Source: Ctenosaura bakeri (lineage: Eukaryota; Chordata; Lepidosauria; Squamata; Iguanidae). From it: a stretch of DNA of 64,000 bases. Under the pieces are notes generated by a model. It did no database searches. It saw only the letters and a list, made by a program, of their open reading frames with translations, and was not told where the DNA came from. Location: NCBI GenBank assembly GCA_948474755.1, contig CAOLHI010001241.1, forward strand, positions 124,001 to 188,000. The letters are read 5' to 3'. Shown piece after piece: positions 44,837 through 57,093 of the stretch (position 1 is the first letter of the stretch; each line of letters opens with the position of its first letter). The translations under genes and the position numbers were made by a program.

Positions 44837-45247
44837 CTCCACTTACATTAGTATTACCATTCTGTATTAAATTACTTTATACTTTGATAATGGGAAACAG
44901 ATAGTTCTATGGAAAATATTATGAAAAATGGTGCGATAATATGAAACTTCTGACACGCTGTAAGTGGACACTGAGATTATGTGCTTTAGAGCACCAAATT
45001 GTGTTATTTTATCATGTCAGAGTAGGCACCATGGCAGATTATCAGGCTTAGGGAGGTGAAGTTCCTGACTTGCTAATTATACATTTTCATGTGTGTAAAA
45101 TCTCATATGCAAAGTGACTTTTATACAGCCGGATAGAAGTTATTTCTACTTTTACCAAATAATTTATAAACTCTCTTGAAAACATTAATCTTTTTCCAGA
45201 GTCTTTGTTAGCAAAGTCCACCTTCGTCATTTCAGTAAAATAACAAT

Positions 45248-45249
<2 letters not shown>
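44836..45249. other. No gene recognised
   Basis: AT-rich interval between two microsatellites. Confidence 0.5.

Positions 45250-45284
<35 letters not shown>
45250..45284. repeat. (GT)n microsatellite
   Basis: About 17 gt units in a row. Confidence 0.95.
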
Positions 45285-45287
<3 letters not shown>

Positions 45288-45514
45288 GTGATAGACTTTA
45301 CAATGGTCATAGCATTTTTTTATGGGCTAATCATTTTAATGCAGAGATACAGCTGCTTGTAATAAGTTTTGCATCTAAGTCGTTTAATATCCTATCAAAA
45401 AATCTTAATAATATATCTTGATCAGAGATGTCATTATTTTATAATTTTCTTCTCAAAGGAAGTGGTAGGCAATTTGAACTATTTTCTTTGCAAGAGTTTT
45501 CAATGATTATTTGC

Positions 45515-45722
45515 AGTTTGGGACTTAATCAGCACAAAATTTGCACATGGTTGTGCACAGAAAACAGCATATTCTGCACAGAAAATGCTGTTTCTCTAAA
45601 GCAGTACTATATGAAGTATAAGAAGTTGGCTTTGTGCAGAATTCAGCATTTGGTACATGGAAAATGCTGTTTTCTGCATAAAACAAGCATGTGCAAATTT
45701 TGAACAAAATAAGTCCCAAACT
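45515..45722. repeat. 208-bp palindromic element with perfect 13-bp ends
   Basis: The ends agtttgggactta and taagtcccaaact are exact complements. Inward pairing continues through aaaatttgcacatg/catgtgcaaatttt and gaaaacagcat/atgctgttttc. Each arm also contains a second, internally repeated aaaatgctgt-type motif. This is a MITE-like hairpin of unknown family. Confidence 0.8.
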
Positions 45723-46768
45723 ACGAAGATTCTTGTCAGTCAAGGATTCCACTCATCAAAGTTGCTTGACACTCAACAAACATGTTTTTGATCATCTTCT
45801 TGAATATTTTTAAATATTATCTCATTCCCAATCTTCACATCTTGTCATTGAAAATATAAGTATTAACCATGATATCTGAAATATTTATCATGTGAGCAAA
45901 AACTGCTCAGCCCCTACGCTCAAGGAAAAACAATTTAGTTTGTTCCAACATAATATGTTTGTTCAGATATATAGACACATCCATCTCAAAATCTAGAGCA
46001 GTGGTAGGGAAAATTTGACTCTTCAACTGTTGAACTGCAATAGTAGTGAGTGATGAGAACTGCAGTGAAACATTTGTAGGGCCATGCATTCCTTATTTCT
46101 GACCTAAAGAGAGATAGGTATGCCCATGTCCAATACTAAGGCCTTGTAGACAGAATTAAGGCAATGGTTTCAATGGGATTTGAGTTATGCTTTTTTTTTT
46201 TTAAGAAAATGTAATATATAAACTTCAGGGGTTTTTTTCCTATGCAATGCTGCTGTAAGCCATGCTATATCATCATGTAGCCTGCAGTGCAGAAGTGGAT
46301 AAATGACAGATGTGGGATTGAGTACAGTCCGGCAGAATCCCAAGGGTGTGTGCTCTTCGATACCCTCTAAGCCTCCAGCCCCCATGCTGAAGAAAGAGGG
46401 AATGGCAAATAGTGGGTCCCTGCAAAGGCTCAAGGGCATGATTTGCCATTTAAGCCTATTTCAGTCTTTCAACCTGCTTCAGAACCTTTCAGCTTAATTT
46501 CATTCTGATCTCTAACAAAGCCATTTTCAATCTGAAACAGGCCCTGGAGGAAAGTAAAAGAATATTTAAAATAGCAAGTTTTCAAGAGGCAGAATGCTGC
46601 AAACCAAGATCACAGGGGGCAAAATTTGTTCTCAGTCTTTTAGAAATTGCCCACTACTGAAATTTTCCAAAGGACATCCCAACATTGTTTTGAAAATGCC
46701 CAGTTGGAAGTCTTTTTCTAAAAGCTGGTTTTCAGAGGGGGAAAATGGGGGGAGGGCCTGCAGACAGA
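45723..46768. other. No gene recognised
   Basis: A fragment of the ACTACAACTCCCA-type MITE is likely at 46005-46080 (gagcagtggtaggg, ttgaactgcaatag). A T-run lies at 46192-46202. Confidence 0.45.
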
Positions 46769-47177
46769 GGGCATTTCTGCACGACAACACTCTTCCATGT
46801 CATCATGCTGCAATCTGAATCTGGAAGGGAACGAATCAGCAACACTCTCCTTGGCACCTGCTTAGTCCATGCAGAAGGGAGCACAATTACATTGCCTCTT
46901 CCTTCCGCTGTGTGGCCGGGCACTTTCCATTGCTGTGCTATGGAAGGAAGCATTGCCATTGCACTTCCGTGGCTTCCACATAGCCAGGAGCAACAGAAGT
47001 GCTGCACAATCACAAGTGCAAAATCGATTTTTTTTTCCATTTTGCGAAAATGGTGTGAGTGCAATGCTTGGGGACGGGATGGCAGCAGATTAGCGATGAC
47101 ATTGTGCAGAAGCATGACCTGCCAACTGCTGCCATCCTGTCCCAGAAGCAGCACAGCCCTGTTGTGTGAAAATTGTC
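46769..47177. mobile_element. GC-richer hAT-like non-autonomous element
   Basis: Left end gggcatttctgcacgacaac and right end gttgtgtgaaaattgtc are complementary with mismatches. The interior is GC-richer than the flanks and gives overlapping frames (140 codons minus at 46732, 188 plus at 46745) without recognisable domains. Confidence 0.55.
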
Positions 47178-47971
47178 AAAGTTGTGACATAATGGTATTT
47201 ATTAATTATCCAATCCAGAGAGTCACCTTGCAAAAATTGGAAACATTTTACTTTTTTAAAAAAAATTATAAATCCAAGAATTTCCCATCTAGCATGGCAG
47301 TGGTGGTGTGACTTAGGAATTTGGGCAGCTCCAGTCAAAAAGACAACTTCTATAATCTGTCCTCCTTATAACTCTAAGATTACTAATTGCCCTTTCCGCA
47401 CATACAATAGAGTAATTTTTCTCCAGATGTTTGCAAAGTCCTTTCCTCCTATACGCCCCTACATCTCCCAACATCAGAAATTTGGCTGGGTTAAAATATT
47501 TAACCCAGCTGTGGCTTAACGATAAATTCTGAGTTTAATTTTGTAAATTCATGGTATGTGTTTCTAGGTAAGACCAGACATCAGTTTATAAAAGCTAAAA
47601 TGTACAAAGTTTCCCATTTTAAAATTATTTCTAGAACTTGCTGAGATTGCTATACAGAAAAGCCAATGGTTAGAATTTAGCAGACACAATAATACTTTCT
47701 GTTTGGCTGAAATCTAGATCTTCCTTAAGATGCACCAAAACTTTGCCTTTAGTCAGACTTTACACCATTTTCTTAAATGAAATTATCATAGTCTAGGAGT
47801 TCTATTAAAGACTAGCCAGAAAAGAACATGCATCCTTTATGTACAGGAACAGCATAGAGACAATGTTTCCTGTTTATCAGAGTCACCTCCACAATGAAGT
47901 TTCAGTGTGTTTGAGAAAAGGCAAGCAACTTTAAAAAAAAAAAAAAACTATCTGGCAATTTAAACTTGTTC
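47178..47971. other. No gene recognised
   Basis: The start of another hAT-like end (gccctttccgcaca) is at 47391, with no partner end found. A poly-A run is at 47932-47947. Confidence 0.45.
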
Positions 47972-48235
47972 TTAAAAGTGTGGCCTACCAGAATCTTTCT
48001 TGGCTGCCTGACCAGGCCTAGTATGCAGCAGAGAATACGGGGAAGACTTGACACTGAACTGTAAAATTTTAGTTGTATCTTCTGTAGATTTCGACTTGCT
48101 ACCTTTTTTGGAATGTAGCCTTTCTGAACACTGCATGGACTTCTGACTATGGGAGGAATCACCTTCAGCCATGTTATGGATACATTTCATGTTTCCACAC
48201 CTATGCTTTCCCATAGCTGGTCCCAGTTCATCCAT
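47972..48235 (-). CDS. Unidentified 87-residue open frame, possible retrocopy or terminal exon
   Basis: The product was not recognised. The frame runs from an ATG at 48235 to a TAA at 47972 and is open for a further 15 codons upstream. The predicted peptide is hydrophilic and rich in Ser, Lys and His. It has a CGNMKC-type cysteine pair near residue 15 and a KKGSKSKSTED stretch, and ends SGRPHF. No membrane segment is seen. A pyrimidine-containing ttctctag sits just upstream of the ATG and could be a splice acceptor. A poly-A run on the plus strand (47932-47947) is in the wrong orientation to be this frame's tail. It could be the 3' exon of a real gene, a decayed gene copy, or chance. Confidence 0.2.
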   Translation of the reverse strand: MDELGPAMGKHRCGNMKCIHNMAEGDSSHSQKSMQCSERLHSKKGSKSKSTEDTTKILQFSVKSSPYSLLHTRPGQAAKKDSGRPHF

Positions 48236-48280
48236 ATGACTAGAGAACTCGTTACAAAAGGCCAAACTTTTTGACAGCAC

Positions 48281-50010
48281 TTTGATCCGTCATTCTAATC
48301 CATAATATTTTTAAAACTATTGATTTCTATTAGTGCAAAAGCTGTAAATTAAAACATATCTATAACTGGCATCACTGATTAGGAGTCTTTTAGTCATAAA
48401 ATCAACAAACAAAATCATAAATAAAAAAACAATTAAACATCTTTAAAAAGATTAACAGGAAGAAAAAGACTTAGATATTCTCTTTATAGTCTACCTACTT
48501 CACTATTCTCTATTTCTTCCCTCTTTGGACTTAGCATATAAAGAAATCCAGAGTTCTTCAAAGAAACAGATGTATAAATTAAGCAGAAGTAATAGAAATA
48601 ATGCCTTTTAATAAAAGTTGAATTGAGTTGATCTCTGCAGTCAGTAACTGCAGAGCCTGAAAAGAGGGAGGAATACATAAAAATCTTGTTCAATTAGCAG
48701 TGTTTCTGTAATGATCTATGGCAAGTTAGGGTGATATTGTAAACACTGCTTCACAATGCCGATATTATATGTAGGTGCAAACACTCAGAACACAGCAGAT
48801 ATGTAAGCACTAGCAAACCCCAGTCATTTCTGGGTCTCTGAATATCAAATTATCTAGCAATGGTACATAATGCTTCTGTGACTGATTGACTAGAGCTGCC
48901 ACAACAACTCTTGGCTTCAGTCTATTCGGTATCCACTATTGATCATAACTGGTAAACTCTAAGGAAGACATTCTAAATTCTATGTTACAAAAATCTATTT
49001 AATATTGCCCCATTGATACTCTTGCAACAGAACGTTGTCTTTAATCGGCAAGCTTTTGAGACTTTTAGCCTGAGATGTGAGGGTTAAAATGGTAAACTAA
49101 CATTGTATTTGAGATCAACAAATCTTTATATCGGTTTACAGTACACACTACTCCTCCTGTAACTTTAGGTACAGTATCCTCAGTAACTATTATGTCCACA
49201 TTGTTTTTGTTTCCCACATTTATCAGCCAAATAAAGTTGCAGTATGCATTTTTGTATTAAAAAAAATATTTAAATGTTGGGAGTAACTGGTTTCTTTTTC
49301 AGTTAACAAGGTGGTTATAAAAAGTGATTCCTTTTTAAAATGCAAGATTGTAATTTACTGATGTCATGACTAATAATTTCTGGTTACTTTTGAGCATTAC
49401 TTTTAAAGCATTTTAGAGGAGGTTTTTTTTTTTCCAGAATTTATGCCATTCTCTTAGCAATCTGAAGGGATTTTCTTTCTCAGAAAAAAATCATTGAAAA
49501 TATTAGAAAAGGAATGAGCAATGCAACATGTAATATAATAAATTTTCCAAATCTTAACTAATTACTTGACAAACGCTACAATGAGTAAGAGAACTAAATT
49601 ACTGCTTAAAAGTGACTTGGCAACCTCTGATTAAATAATACAAGGAAAATATAACAATTCTAATATACCAAAATAGTTATTTCAGGTAAAATTATAGTTA
49701 GTTAAGGGTAATATAAACTTGGTTTTAGTTTAAAGAAATAAAAACTAGCTGCAGGGAAGGAATTGATGGTAAATAATGTCAGAAACTATGGAATAGGCAC
49801 CACAAAAGATTGAAAGTAGGCAGGTTTACATAGCAGAGCATGATATAAACTATAGACCAATCTTCCTCCTTCCTCACCATGAAAACAATTTTTTAATTAC
49901 AGACACTGAATACGAGGGAAGTGCATAGCTACATGTTTATTTGCTTTGCTAAACATAATCTTAACCAAATTTATCTAGAAAATGAATTCTTGGCAGAAAA
50001 ACAATTACCG
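48281..50010. other. No gene recognised
   Basis: A long AT-rich interval without recognised transposons. Only chance-length frames occur. Confidence 0.5.
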
Positions 50011-50046
50011 TAAGGACTTTTTGTGAAAGGACTTTTTGTGAAAGAA
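50011..50046. repeat. Tandem duplication 'aggactttttgtgaa'
   Basis: Two direct copies, 16 bases apart. Confidence 0.85.
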
Positions 50047-50765
50047 GTGAAGTTATTATTTAGAATCATGGTAAATTTTTTGGCCAGCTCTTTTTAAAGT
50101 TAGCATTGATCACTATTGCAGTTGAGTAAAGAAAATTCCCTGACATTCTCAGGATAGATGCTGCTTCTCTTAACTTTGTATGGTGCCGATGTGCTATTTT
50201 GGTTGTTTTTGCTGCAAAAGGCCTCTAATATGTCAGAAAACTCCTGGTATACCTAGGAGTGATGGTGGCAGTACCATGGCAGGGTAAGGTCCTACTTAAC
50301 AGAGGAAAGTAATGTGTGCATCATTTCTTCTAACACACTGTCAAGTCCCAATCACACTTGAAATTAAAGGGAACTTTTTTTCCTATATATATTTTTGTTT
50401 GAAAAGGGAACTTTAAATTGACTATCAATGGCAGCTAGACAGCAGTGGGCTGATTAGGCACATAGGTCATCTGGTCAGAGTCTTCTCTGGTATGGTAAGA
50501 TGCAAAGTATTTCTGTTTCAGTTATATCTACAATGAAATCTACCAATATAAATATGCATATGTACATATTATGCAGATCCACGCCCCATCCATGGTATCT
50601 CCTTCCCATTAAATTTTTTTGGTCTTCCATTCTTTCAGCTCATTTGCTGTCCTCCCTCTCCCTGTCCTCTCCCATATATCTTAAAAAAAATGTGTGCATT
50701 GATAAAATCACCAAAAAGTAATCTTTATGTGATGGAATATGATTGCATCAAGATTATTTATGGAT
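50047..50765. other. No gene recognised
   Basis: AT-rich with short frames only. Confidence 0.5.
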
Positions 50766-50800
50766 GACGACGACGACGATGATGATGGATGATAGATGGT
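50766..50800. repeat. (GAC)n/(GAT)n trinucleotide repeat
   Basis: gacgacgacgacgatgatgatggatgatagatgg run. Confidence 0.9.
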
Positions 50801-53800
50801 TTATGTGTGTATCTTGCCTTTCTTTCTTAATAGAAGGTATCTGGCTCTCTTCCTGTTCACTGAAACTCACCTAGTGAGTTTCACAGTTCAATGGAGAAAA
50901 GAAGTTGGATCTTTTAAGATCCAGTCCAGCACTCTAACTGGCACTCAATATGAAATGCACAGAAATTTTACTGAAACACAAATGCAATCCTCCCTTTTCT
51001 TAACACTGCACAATAAAATCACAACACACATGATACAACCTGTTATGTAATTATGTCAGTCTTCTTCCAGATATTGTTTGCAATACACTGAATGCCCATG
51101 AAAGGTACAGCATCATAGCAGTAGAATCCTACAGTTGTCTCTTCTGTCCAGTAGTTGCTTTCCACAGATTCTGGCTAAGGTCTTTGATATTATCTGCTAC
51201 CGGATCCTTCTAAGCAGAGATACCACATGTTGAAACCAGACTTTTCTGTATGTCCCACATGTTTTCTACCACTAAGCTATGTGTCTTACAGTGTAAGCAG
51301 GAGAGATCTGAACTAACTGAAAAAATTGAAATGGTAGAAAACTGCGCACCAGCAGTTAAGAAATGTAAACAGAAAAATGGATTAAGTTCTAACCGGCAAA
51401 TTTGAGATTCAGAAATCTTCCTCAAAGTGTTAATTTGGTTAATTTGTTGGAATTATAATTAATGGTTTTCAAAATATTTGTTTATATTGAAAATGTATCC
51501 AGTGGTACCTGGGGTTGATAGTAATAATTTCACTTTTGATTTATGGTTTCAAAATATTTGATTATATTATATATATCATATGCTATTACAGGCTTTGTAA
51601 TACAGTCTGGCTAAGATCTGGCATTGTGGAATGCAGAGCATAACATTATGCATGTCTAGCACAGTGATTATTCCTACAGAGGCAACTGTCAACACTGGAG
51701 TACTGCCATGACAGCTTACTGGCTGGAGCAAGGAATAGGGAGTCAACCACGAAGTACGAAGCGGAGGTGGGGAAAGAGAAATCTGGTTGTTTTTTCTATA
51801 TTTCCAGTGACTTGCTGGAGAACCAAGACAGCAACTTCATATTTCTTTCCTGGCCCAACCATGGCAGTACCCCCAAGTTGGACAGCTGCTGGTTGGGATG
51901 GGGAAATGCATAATTCTTCGATAATGAAGAGCTCCTTGTGCAACATCCAAAAAGGAAAGATGTACAAGCACATGATTCCAAGTTACGCACATGAGACTCT
52001 GTAATCAAGCATGTAGATCTGCATAGCATAATAGATAAACACTGAAAATTATAGAACAGATGTTCATAACCCATTGTTATGACTAAAGAAAAGGAGCCTT
52101 TCTCTAGAATGAAAGTATTAGGGGGGGGGGAAATCTCCTGGTTTAAAACCAGACTGAAACATAAGACTAAAGAATGGAAACTTAAAATTAAAAATGGTCT
52201 TCTCCCTAAGCAGTACCTGTTGAGAAGGTGCCTTAGATGACTAACCAAAGGTCTCAGGTTTATTGCTGACTTTTATTGCAGGCCTTGCCTTATTGCTGGC
52301 TTTTATAATGTTCGATGTATTTTCTTCATAACAATTTAATAACAGAAGTATTTTTCTTTGTCACAATAATAATTTGAAAACAATTTAGTCTGTTTAGAGG
52401 GAGGGAAAAACAAGAACAAGGAAGGAAGGAAAGAAGGGAGAAAAAAAAGAAAAAAGAAGGTTGATTAAATCCTCCAATAATTAAACTGTGATTTGTGTAC
52501 GAGGCACTTCTAAAAAAACAGCTAAAGACATGAAGTAATGGGATTATGATTTTTCTTGAATATGAAAAAGACAGAGGATTCATAATTCATTGATTAACAT
52601 TCTAATACATGAGATTGCCTCGCAAAAGAGAAGTCCAAAAGCCATGAACTGTTGTGGATTTATGAATAAATCAGCTATTAATAGGTGGGCATTGGCATAA
52701 TCAACAGTATGTTTAATCATTCTGCTTGAGGAGATTTCTGAATCTTGTATTTTGCCTAAACTGTCACAGAACTGCATCAGTGTCTGATCGCTAAAGGGTT
52801 AGCATAAATGCTCATTCCTTGCTTTAAGACAGAGCTAACAGGCATCCTACTAGCATCGAGAAAGATTGTTTTAAAAAATCATCACCAGAAAGGCATGGCA
52901 GCTACTGAAGCAAACAGCCAGAAGGAACAGGTTTTTACTAGTAAGCAGGGGAAAAGGTGTCAGAATAGATAAACCAGTAGATGTGAGAGATAATATTCAA
53001 ACTCCACAAAAAATTGAACCTACGTGGGGACAGAGAACTAACATAGAGATACACAGTGTGCTGTGGAGCTGTTCATTTTTGAACAGTTTTCTCATTGAAA
53101 GAAAAACTGTTGAGGCAGAGGGTATAGGCTAAAAAGCCAATGATGTCATATAATGTCAACTTGAAGTCAAACAGTATTCCATATAGTCTTCTTTGTAATT
53201 TCAAGTGAAATTACAACTGATTTCTAAAAATCATTTTTTGATTTTCCAGAATGTTTTACAGGAGCTGCAAGCACTGAGCAAATATCATGCTTTTCATGAT
53301 TTCTGTAGGGCCATCTGTCTACGATGAAGTGGAAGGCTTGGGACAACTTTAAGGGGGAGTCAAATGGATTCTAACCATTATCAGGGAGAGTGGCTTACTA
53401 TTATAGATGAGGCAGCAGAGTGTTCCATTTAATTCCCTCACTCCCTCCTCATGCCTTACTCAGCTTCAGTCCCATTGGAACATTCATTTACCACTGAAGA
53501 ATATCTGCAGGTTGTTGCTTATTGTAGTCCTTCTGATGCATGAGGATTTTTGTTATCTTTAGGGACTATTTTTACTCTATTGCCATCTCTTTACAAGCAC
53601 TCAAAACATCTGGATCCAAGAACTAGAAAAGACAACATATTTATTTTTGATTTTGAGCAGCAAACAAGAGGTGCTAATATTATTTACACTTATACCAATT
53701 TGAGATATGAAAAGACTACACAAGTTTCATGACATACAAGGTCAGTGGGTTTTGGATTGTACCAAGGGAGGTGCTTACACTTTTGAGACTGCCAAACCTA

Positions 53801-54015
53801 AATTCTCCACGTTTGTGATATACCAAGAAGGAATAGAGATTTAGTAGCGATAAAGATAGGTTCTGGATACTATTCTATTTGGTAATCATACATACTTGAC
53901 AAGAATGTATAAGCAAGAAAAATGGCTACAGCATGCTACTGAAATACATTTTGGTTTTGCAAATATTGTAAAGAAATGTTCAGAACTAAACTTATAATAA
54001 AATATTCAGACTTAT
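50801..54015. other. No gene recognised; one possibly conserved patch
   Basis: AT-rich. The 150-codon minus frame at 51796-52248 has no recognisable domain. A G-run lies at 52121-52130 and a purine tract at 52415-52460. The stretch 52585-52800 looks unique and free of repeats. Confidence 0.45.
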
Positions 54016-54056
54016 TTCCCTCCCTCCCTCCTTCCTTCCTTCCTTTCTTTTTTCCT
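54016..54056. repeat. (CCCT)n/(CCTT)n pyrimidine tract
   Basis: Tetranucleotide units on an all-pyrimidine strand. Confidence 0.9.
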
Positions 54057-54240
54057 TTGACAAAACGAGTTAGGATTTTTCCCTCTTGCCTCTTTTCGGT
54101 ACTTAAAAAATATAGGAGTTGTATTCTACCTCTAGTGCAAAGGGCTTGTTCTTCTGAAGGAATGAACTTTTTTTAGAGGAAAGGAACCCTTGACTATAAC
54201 CCTTCGTGATTTGTATTTGTGTGTACCTTGACAAATGAAA

Positions 54241-54432
54241 GCTAGTGTGGTGTAATGGCTAGAGTGTTAGACTATGATCCTGGAGACGAGGGTTTCATTC
54301 CCCATTCAGCCCTAGAAACCCATTGGGTGACCTTGGGCATGCACACATGCTCTCAGTTCCCAGAAGATTCTGTGATTGGCTTACCTTAGGTTCACCATAA
54401 GTTGGAAACAACTTGAAGGCATACAACAACAA
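54241..54432 (+). mobile_element. tRNA-derived squamate SINE, full length with target duplication
   Basis: Has the head gctagtgtggtgtaatggct, a B-box-like gagggtttcattccc, cccattgggtgaccttgggc, and the tail ataagttggaaacaacttga ending in (caa)n. Flanks are ccttgacaaatgaaa (54226-54240) and ccttgacaaacatgaaa (54433-54449), a clear duplication with a 2-base difference. This is the best-preserved SINE in the window. Confidence 0.9.
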
Positions 54433-54740
54433 CCTTGACAAACATGAAATGTTTTTTTGGCTATGTCAGGCCCTGAGTCAGTCACATGCAAGTTTTACAA
54501 GAGAACCCTATCAATGGCAGTATTAAATCCCACTAAGTTCAACGCAGCTTGGTATTGAGTAACTGTAGAACTGCAACCTTGGTATACTGGGTGTTCTCAG
54601 GGCTGCTGTTTGTGTGTAGAACAATTTCATAACACATATTTTAGAAGATAAATAATATTCTGAGAATGGCTAAATCCAGCATTCCACCGGTAGCGGCAGA
54701 ACTTCCAGTGGCCCTTACTGTTTGAAAATCAGCTGTGAAA
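54433..54740. other. No gene recognised
   Basis: Bases 54500-54580 (tcccactaagttcaacgcag, aactgcaacc) resemble a fragment of the GCAATCCTATAC-type MITE. Confidence 0.4.
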
Positions 54741-54974
54741 CTTGTTGTTGCTGTTACGTAAGTCATTTTGGACTTATGGCAACCCTAAGGCAAATCTATC
54801 ACAGGGGTTTCTTGGCAAGATTTGTTTGGGAGTATTTTTCTTTACCTTCCTCTCAGGCTAAGAGAGTGTGAGTTGCCTAAAGTCATCCAGTGGTTTTCAT
54901 GGCTGAGTGGGGATTTGAACACTGACCACCAGACTCATAGTGCAATGCTCAAATATCTCCACCATGCAGGCTCT
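54741..54974 (-). mobile_element. tRNA-derived squamate SINE, full length
   Basis: On the plus strand the reversed tail cttgttgttgctgttacgta leads to acttatggcaaccctaaggc, ttcttggcaagatttgtttg, a ctctcaggctaag block, the catggctgagtggggatttg B-box part and the reversed head accatgcaggctc. It is longer than the copies at 20500 and 58634 because it keeps the central caaatcttgccaag block. Confidence 0.85.
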
Positions 54975-55689
54975 CAAGGCTATATACTCTAATATAAAAA
55001 TGTATGAAAATGCCACAGTCTTTGCTTATATGCCCAGTAAATAGTATGGTATTGGCTCCTGGTGTCTAGGTTTTAAAAAAAATCAAGTATTTATATTGAT
55101 CAGTTTATCAATGAATTAAAAAAAGTGCTGGGGACTGGCACATTTTCTCAGCTTGATTAAAAATCAACTCAGCAAAGCCTTTAAATAAGTATTCAAGAAA
55201 ATGAAATTGTAGAGTTCTGCTTTACCTTGCAGTGCTTGTGCACACATGCAAATGGATGATGTTGCATGTATATGTCAAATTGTATTGCATCCTAGGAACT
55301 GCAGTTCTCACGGTGAGTCAGGGAAGAGATATTTGGAAATTAAGGTCATATAGGAGGTAATCGCTGGAAATGTAATTAACCTTCCCTCCCAAAACAAATA
55401 GACCTGAGAAAAGCCTGTGTTTGTACTTTCTTTTTTAAACTTTCATCCATACTCATTCAAAGTCTTGGCTATTTTCTGGTAGCAGTATGGTGTCATCTGC
55501 ATATCTTGAATAATTGATTCACACATTCTTCCTCTCAGACAAATCCCACTTTCCATTTTATACATTCTATGTATGGATTAATCAGATAGGATGGGAATAT
55601 GTGCCTTTGTCTGACCCTCTTGCCCCCTTGAAAACGACAGAATGCACTAAAATAATCAAATCTCAAGATTACTAATGTCAGTGTTTACT
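54975..55689. other. No gene recognised
   Basis: AT-rich. A ctaggaactgcagttctcac motif near 55292 may be a MITE remnant. Confidence 0.45.
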
Positions 55690-56450
55690 GCGACCTGGCC
55701 AGGAACAGGCACAGTTAATACAGAAGTCTAAAATGGTAGTAGGCAGTTCTGGCCATGGGTGTCACTTTGGCCTCCACTGAGGTTGATGAATCTAGGAGCC
55801 TCCTAAATAGTGAACCTGCTCTTTTAGTGTGCAACTTCATTCAGAACTAGTAGTTCCCCTACTTCTCACACCTGGGAACTATATAACCCCAATGTCCCCA
55901 TTTTACTGGGACTCAGCTTCAGTTCATTAGCCCTCTTCCAGCCCACAATTGTATTCAGCACCAACCTAGATCATGCACAACCTGATGCAGATGAAATGGA
56001 AAGACAGATAATTCCTATCACGCCAAGACCATCTTCCCTTTTCCCCAAAAACAGATCATTAAAATACAAACAACACCTTGAGTGAAATTCCCCAATGTCT
56101 ACACCCAGGAACTCCATATAACTGTTAAACAGCACTTGAGAAAATATGGTAAAGTAAGGCACCCCATAGCAAGTTTGCCAGAATGGTGGTCCAGTCCTGT
56201 TCTCTAGAAGCTGCTCCATAAATAGGAGTGCTCCAAAGCCCAGGCCACAGAGTCAGTCCAAAAGGATACAGTGGTCTCTTAAAAGTCACTCTGAATAAGT
56301 GTAATTGTCACACTTTCTCTGTTCCACTCTTGTTCAAGGCCATCCATCCAGGTAACCAAAGCGATTCTGCTCCATAACTGGATTAGAGTAGAATGGGTCT
56401 GAAAGAGCACTATTCTCCAACAATGTATGAAAGTCACCGCAACCCACTTA
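55690..56450 (-). mobile_element. CR1/L2-type LINE, reverse transcriptase fragment
   Basis: The minus-strand frame at 55971-56219 reads CYGVPYFTIFSQVLFNSYME, GVDIGEFHSRCCLYFND in the position of the conserved CGVPQGS-x-LSP-x-LF...YADD region of non-LTR reverse transcriptases. The catalytic YADD box is decayed to YFND and PQGS to PYFT, so it is dead. Flanking blocks (gggactcagcttcagttcat; agcgattctgctccataact) match the order of this abundant squamate LINE. A second piece is at 3190-3400. Confidence 0.7.
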
Positions 56451-56456
56451 AAAACC

Positions 56457-56457
<1 letters not shown>

Positions 56458-56491
<34 letters not shown>
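56458..56491. repeat. (CA)n microsatellite
   Basis: About 17 ca units in a row. Confidence 0.95.
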
Positions 56492-56492
<1 letters not shown>

Positions 56493-57093
56493 GAATATTT
56501 GATGCTGCCTTGGAATTATCATAAACTCTTGGCCAAAAGAAGGTATTTTCCAGCAACGATCTTAAGAGTAGAGATATCTATGTATTCACCTAAAAGACAA
56601 TTCAATTCATACATCATCCAGCTTCATAATAATTTGAGGGTGACCAGGAGAATTTAAAGACTTCTGGGAATGTTTCTAAAATGCTTTGAGCACTGGGTTT
56701 GCTGAATATGCATGCTCAGAATCTCATTTTGCATACATGTAAGTAAGACTATCAGAAAAATAGTGCTTAATTCATAATACATATGAGCATTACCAGATGG
56801 ACAAATTTATATTTTGAGTTGGGTAATTCCACACACTTCAGAAACACTACTTCATCAAATACAGTATTTGAATATACAGAACTGGCTTCTGATGATACAG
56901 GAACAACCTCACTAGGCTTGAAAAGTGATGTTTTTCAGGCATCTGAAGAGAAAAAGCTGTAGCATTTCTCCACTAGGAAAAAATGTTGTTAGGTTAACCG
57001 AGCAGACACTGATTTCCTTTGGGGAAAAGGTTAAGCATATGCTTATCTTTCTTACTGGAAAGTCAAATGGAACCTAATGTATTTAACTTAGCC
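56492..57093. other. No gene recognised
   Basis: AT-rich sequence downstream of the open frame on the minus strand. No poly-A tract or terminal repeat was found here. Confidence 0.45.

Noticed and set aside
46745..47311. 188-codon plus frame and 140-codon minus frame
   Set aside because: Both lie over a GC-richer hAT-like element and are opposite-strand shadows of each other.
51796..52248. 150-codon minus-strand frame
   Set aside because: No recognisable domain, and it crosses a G-run; probably chance.
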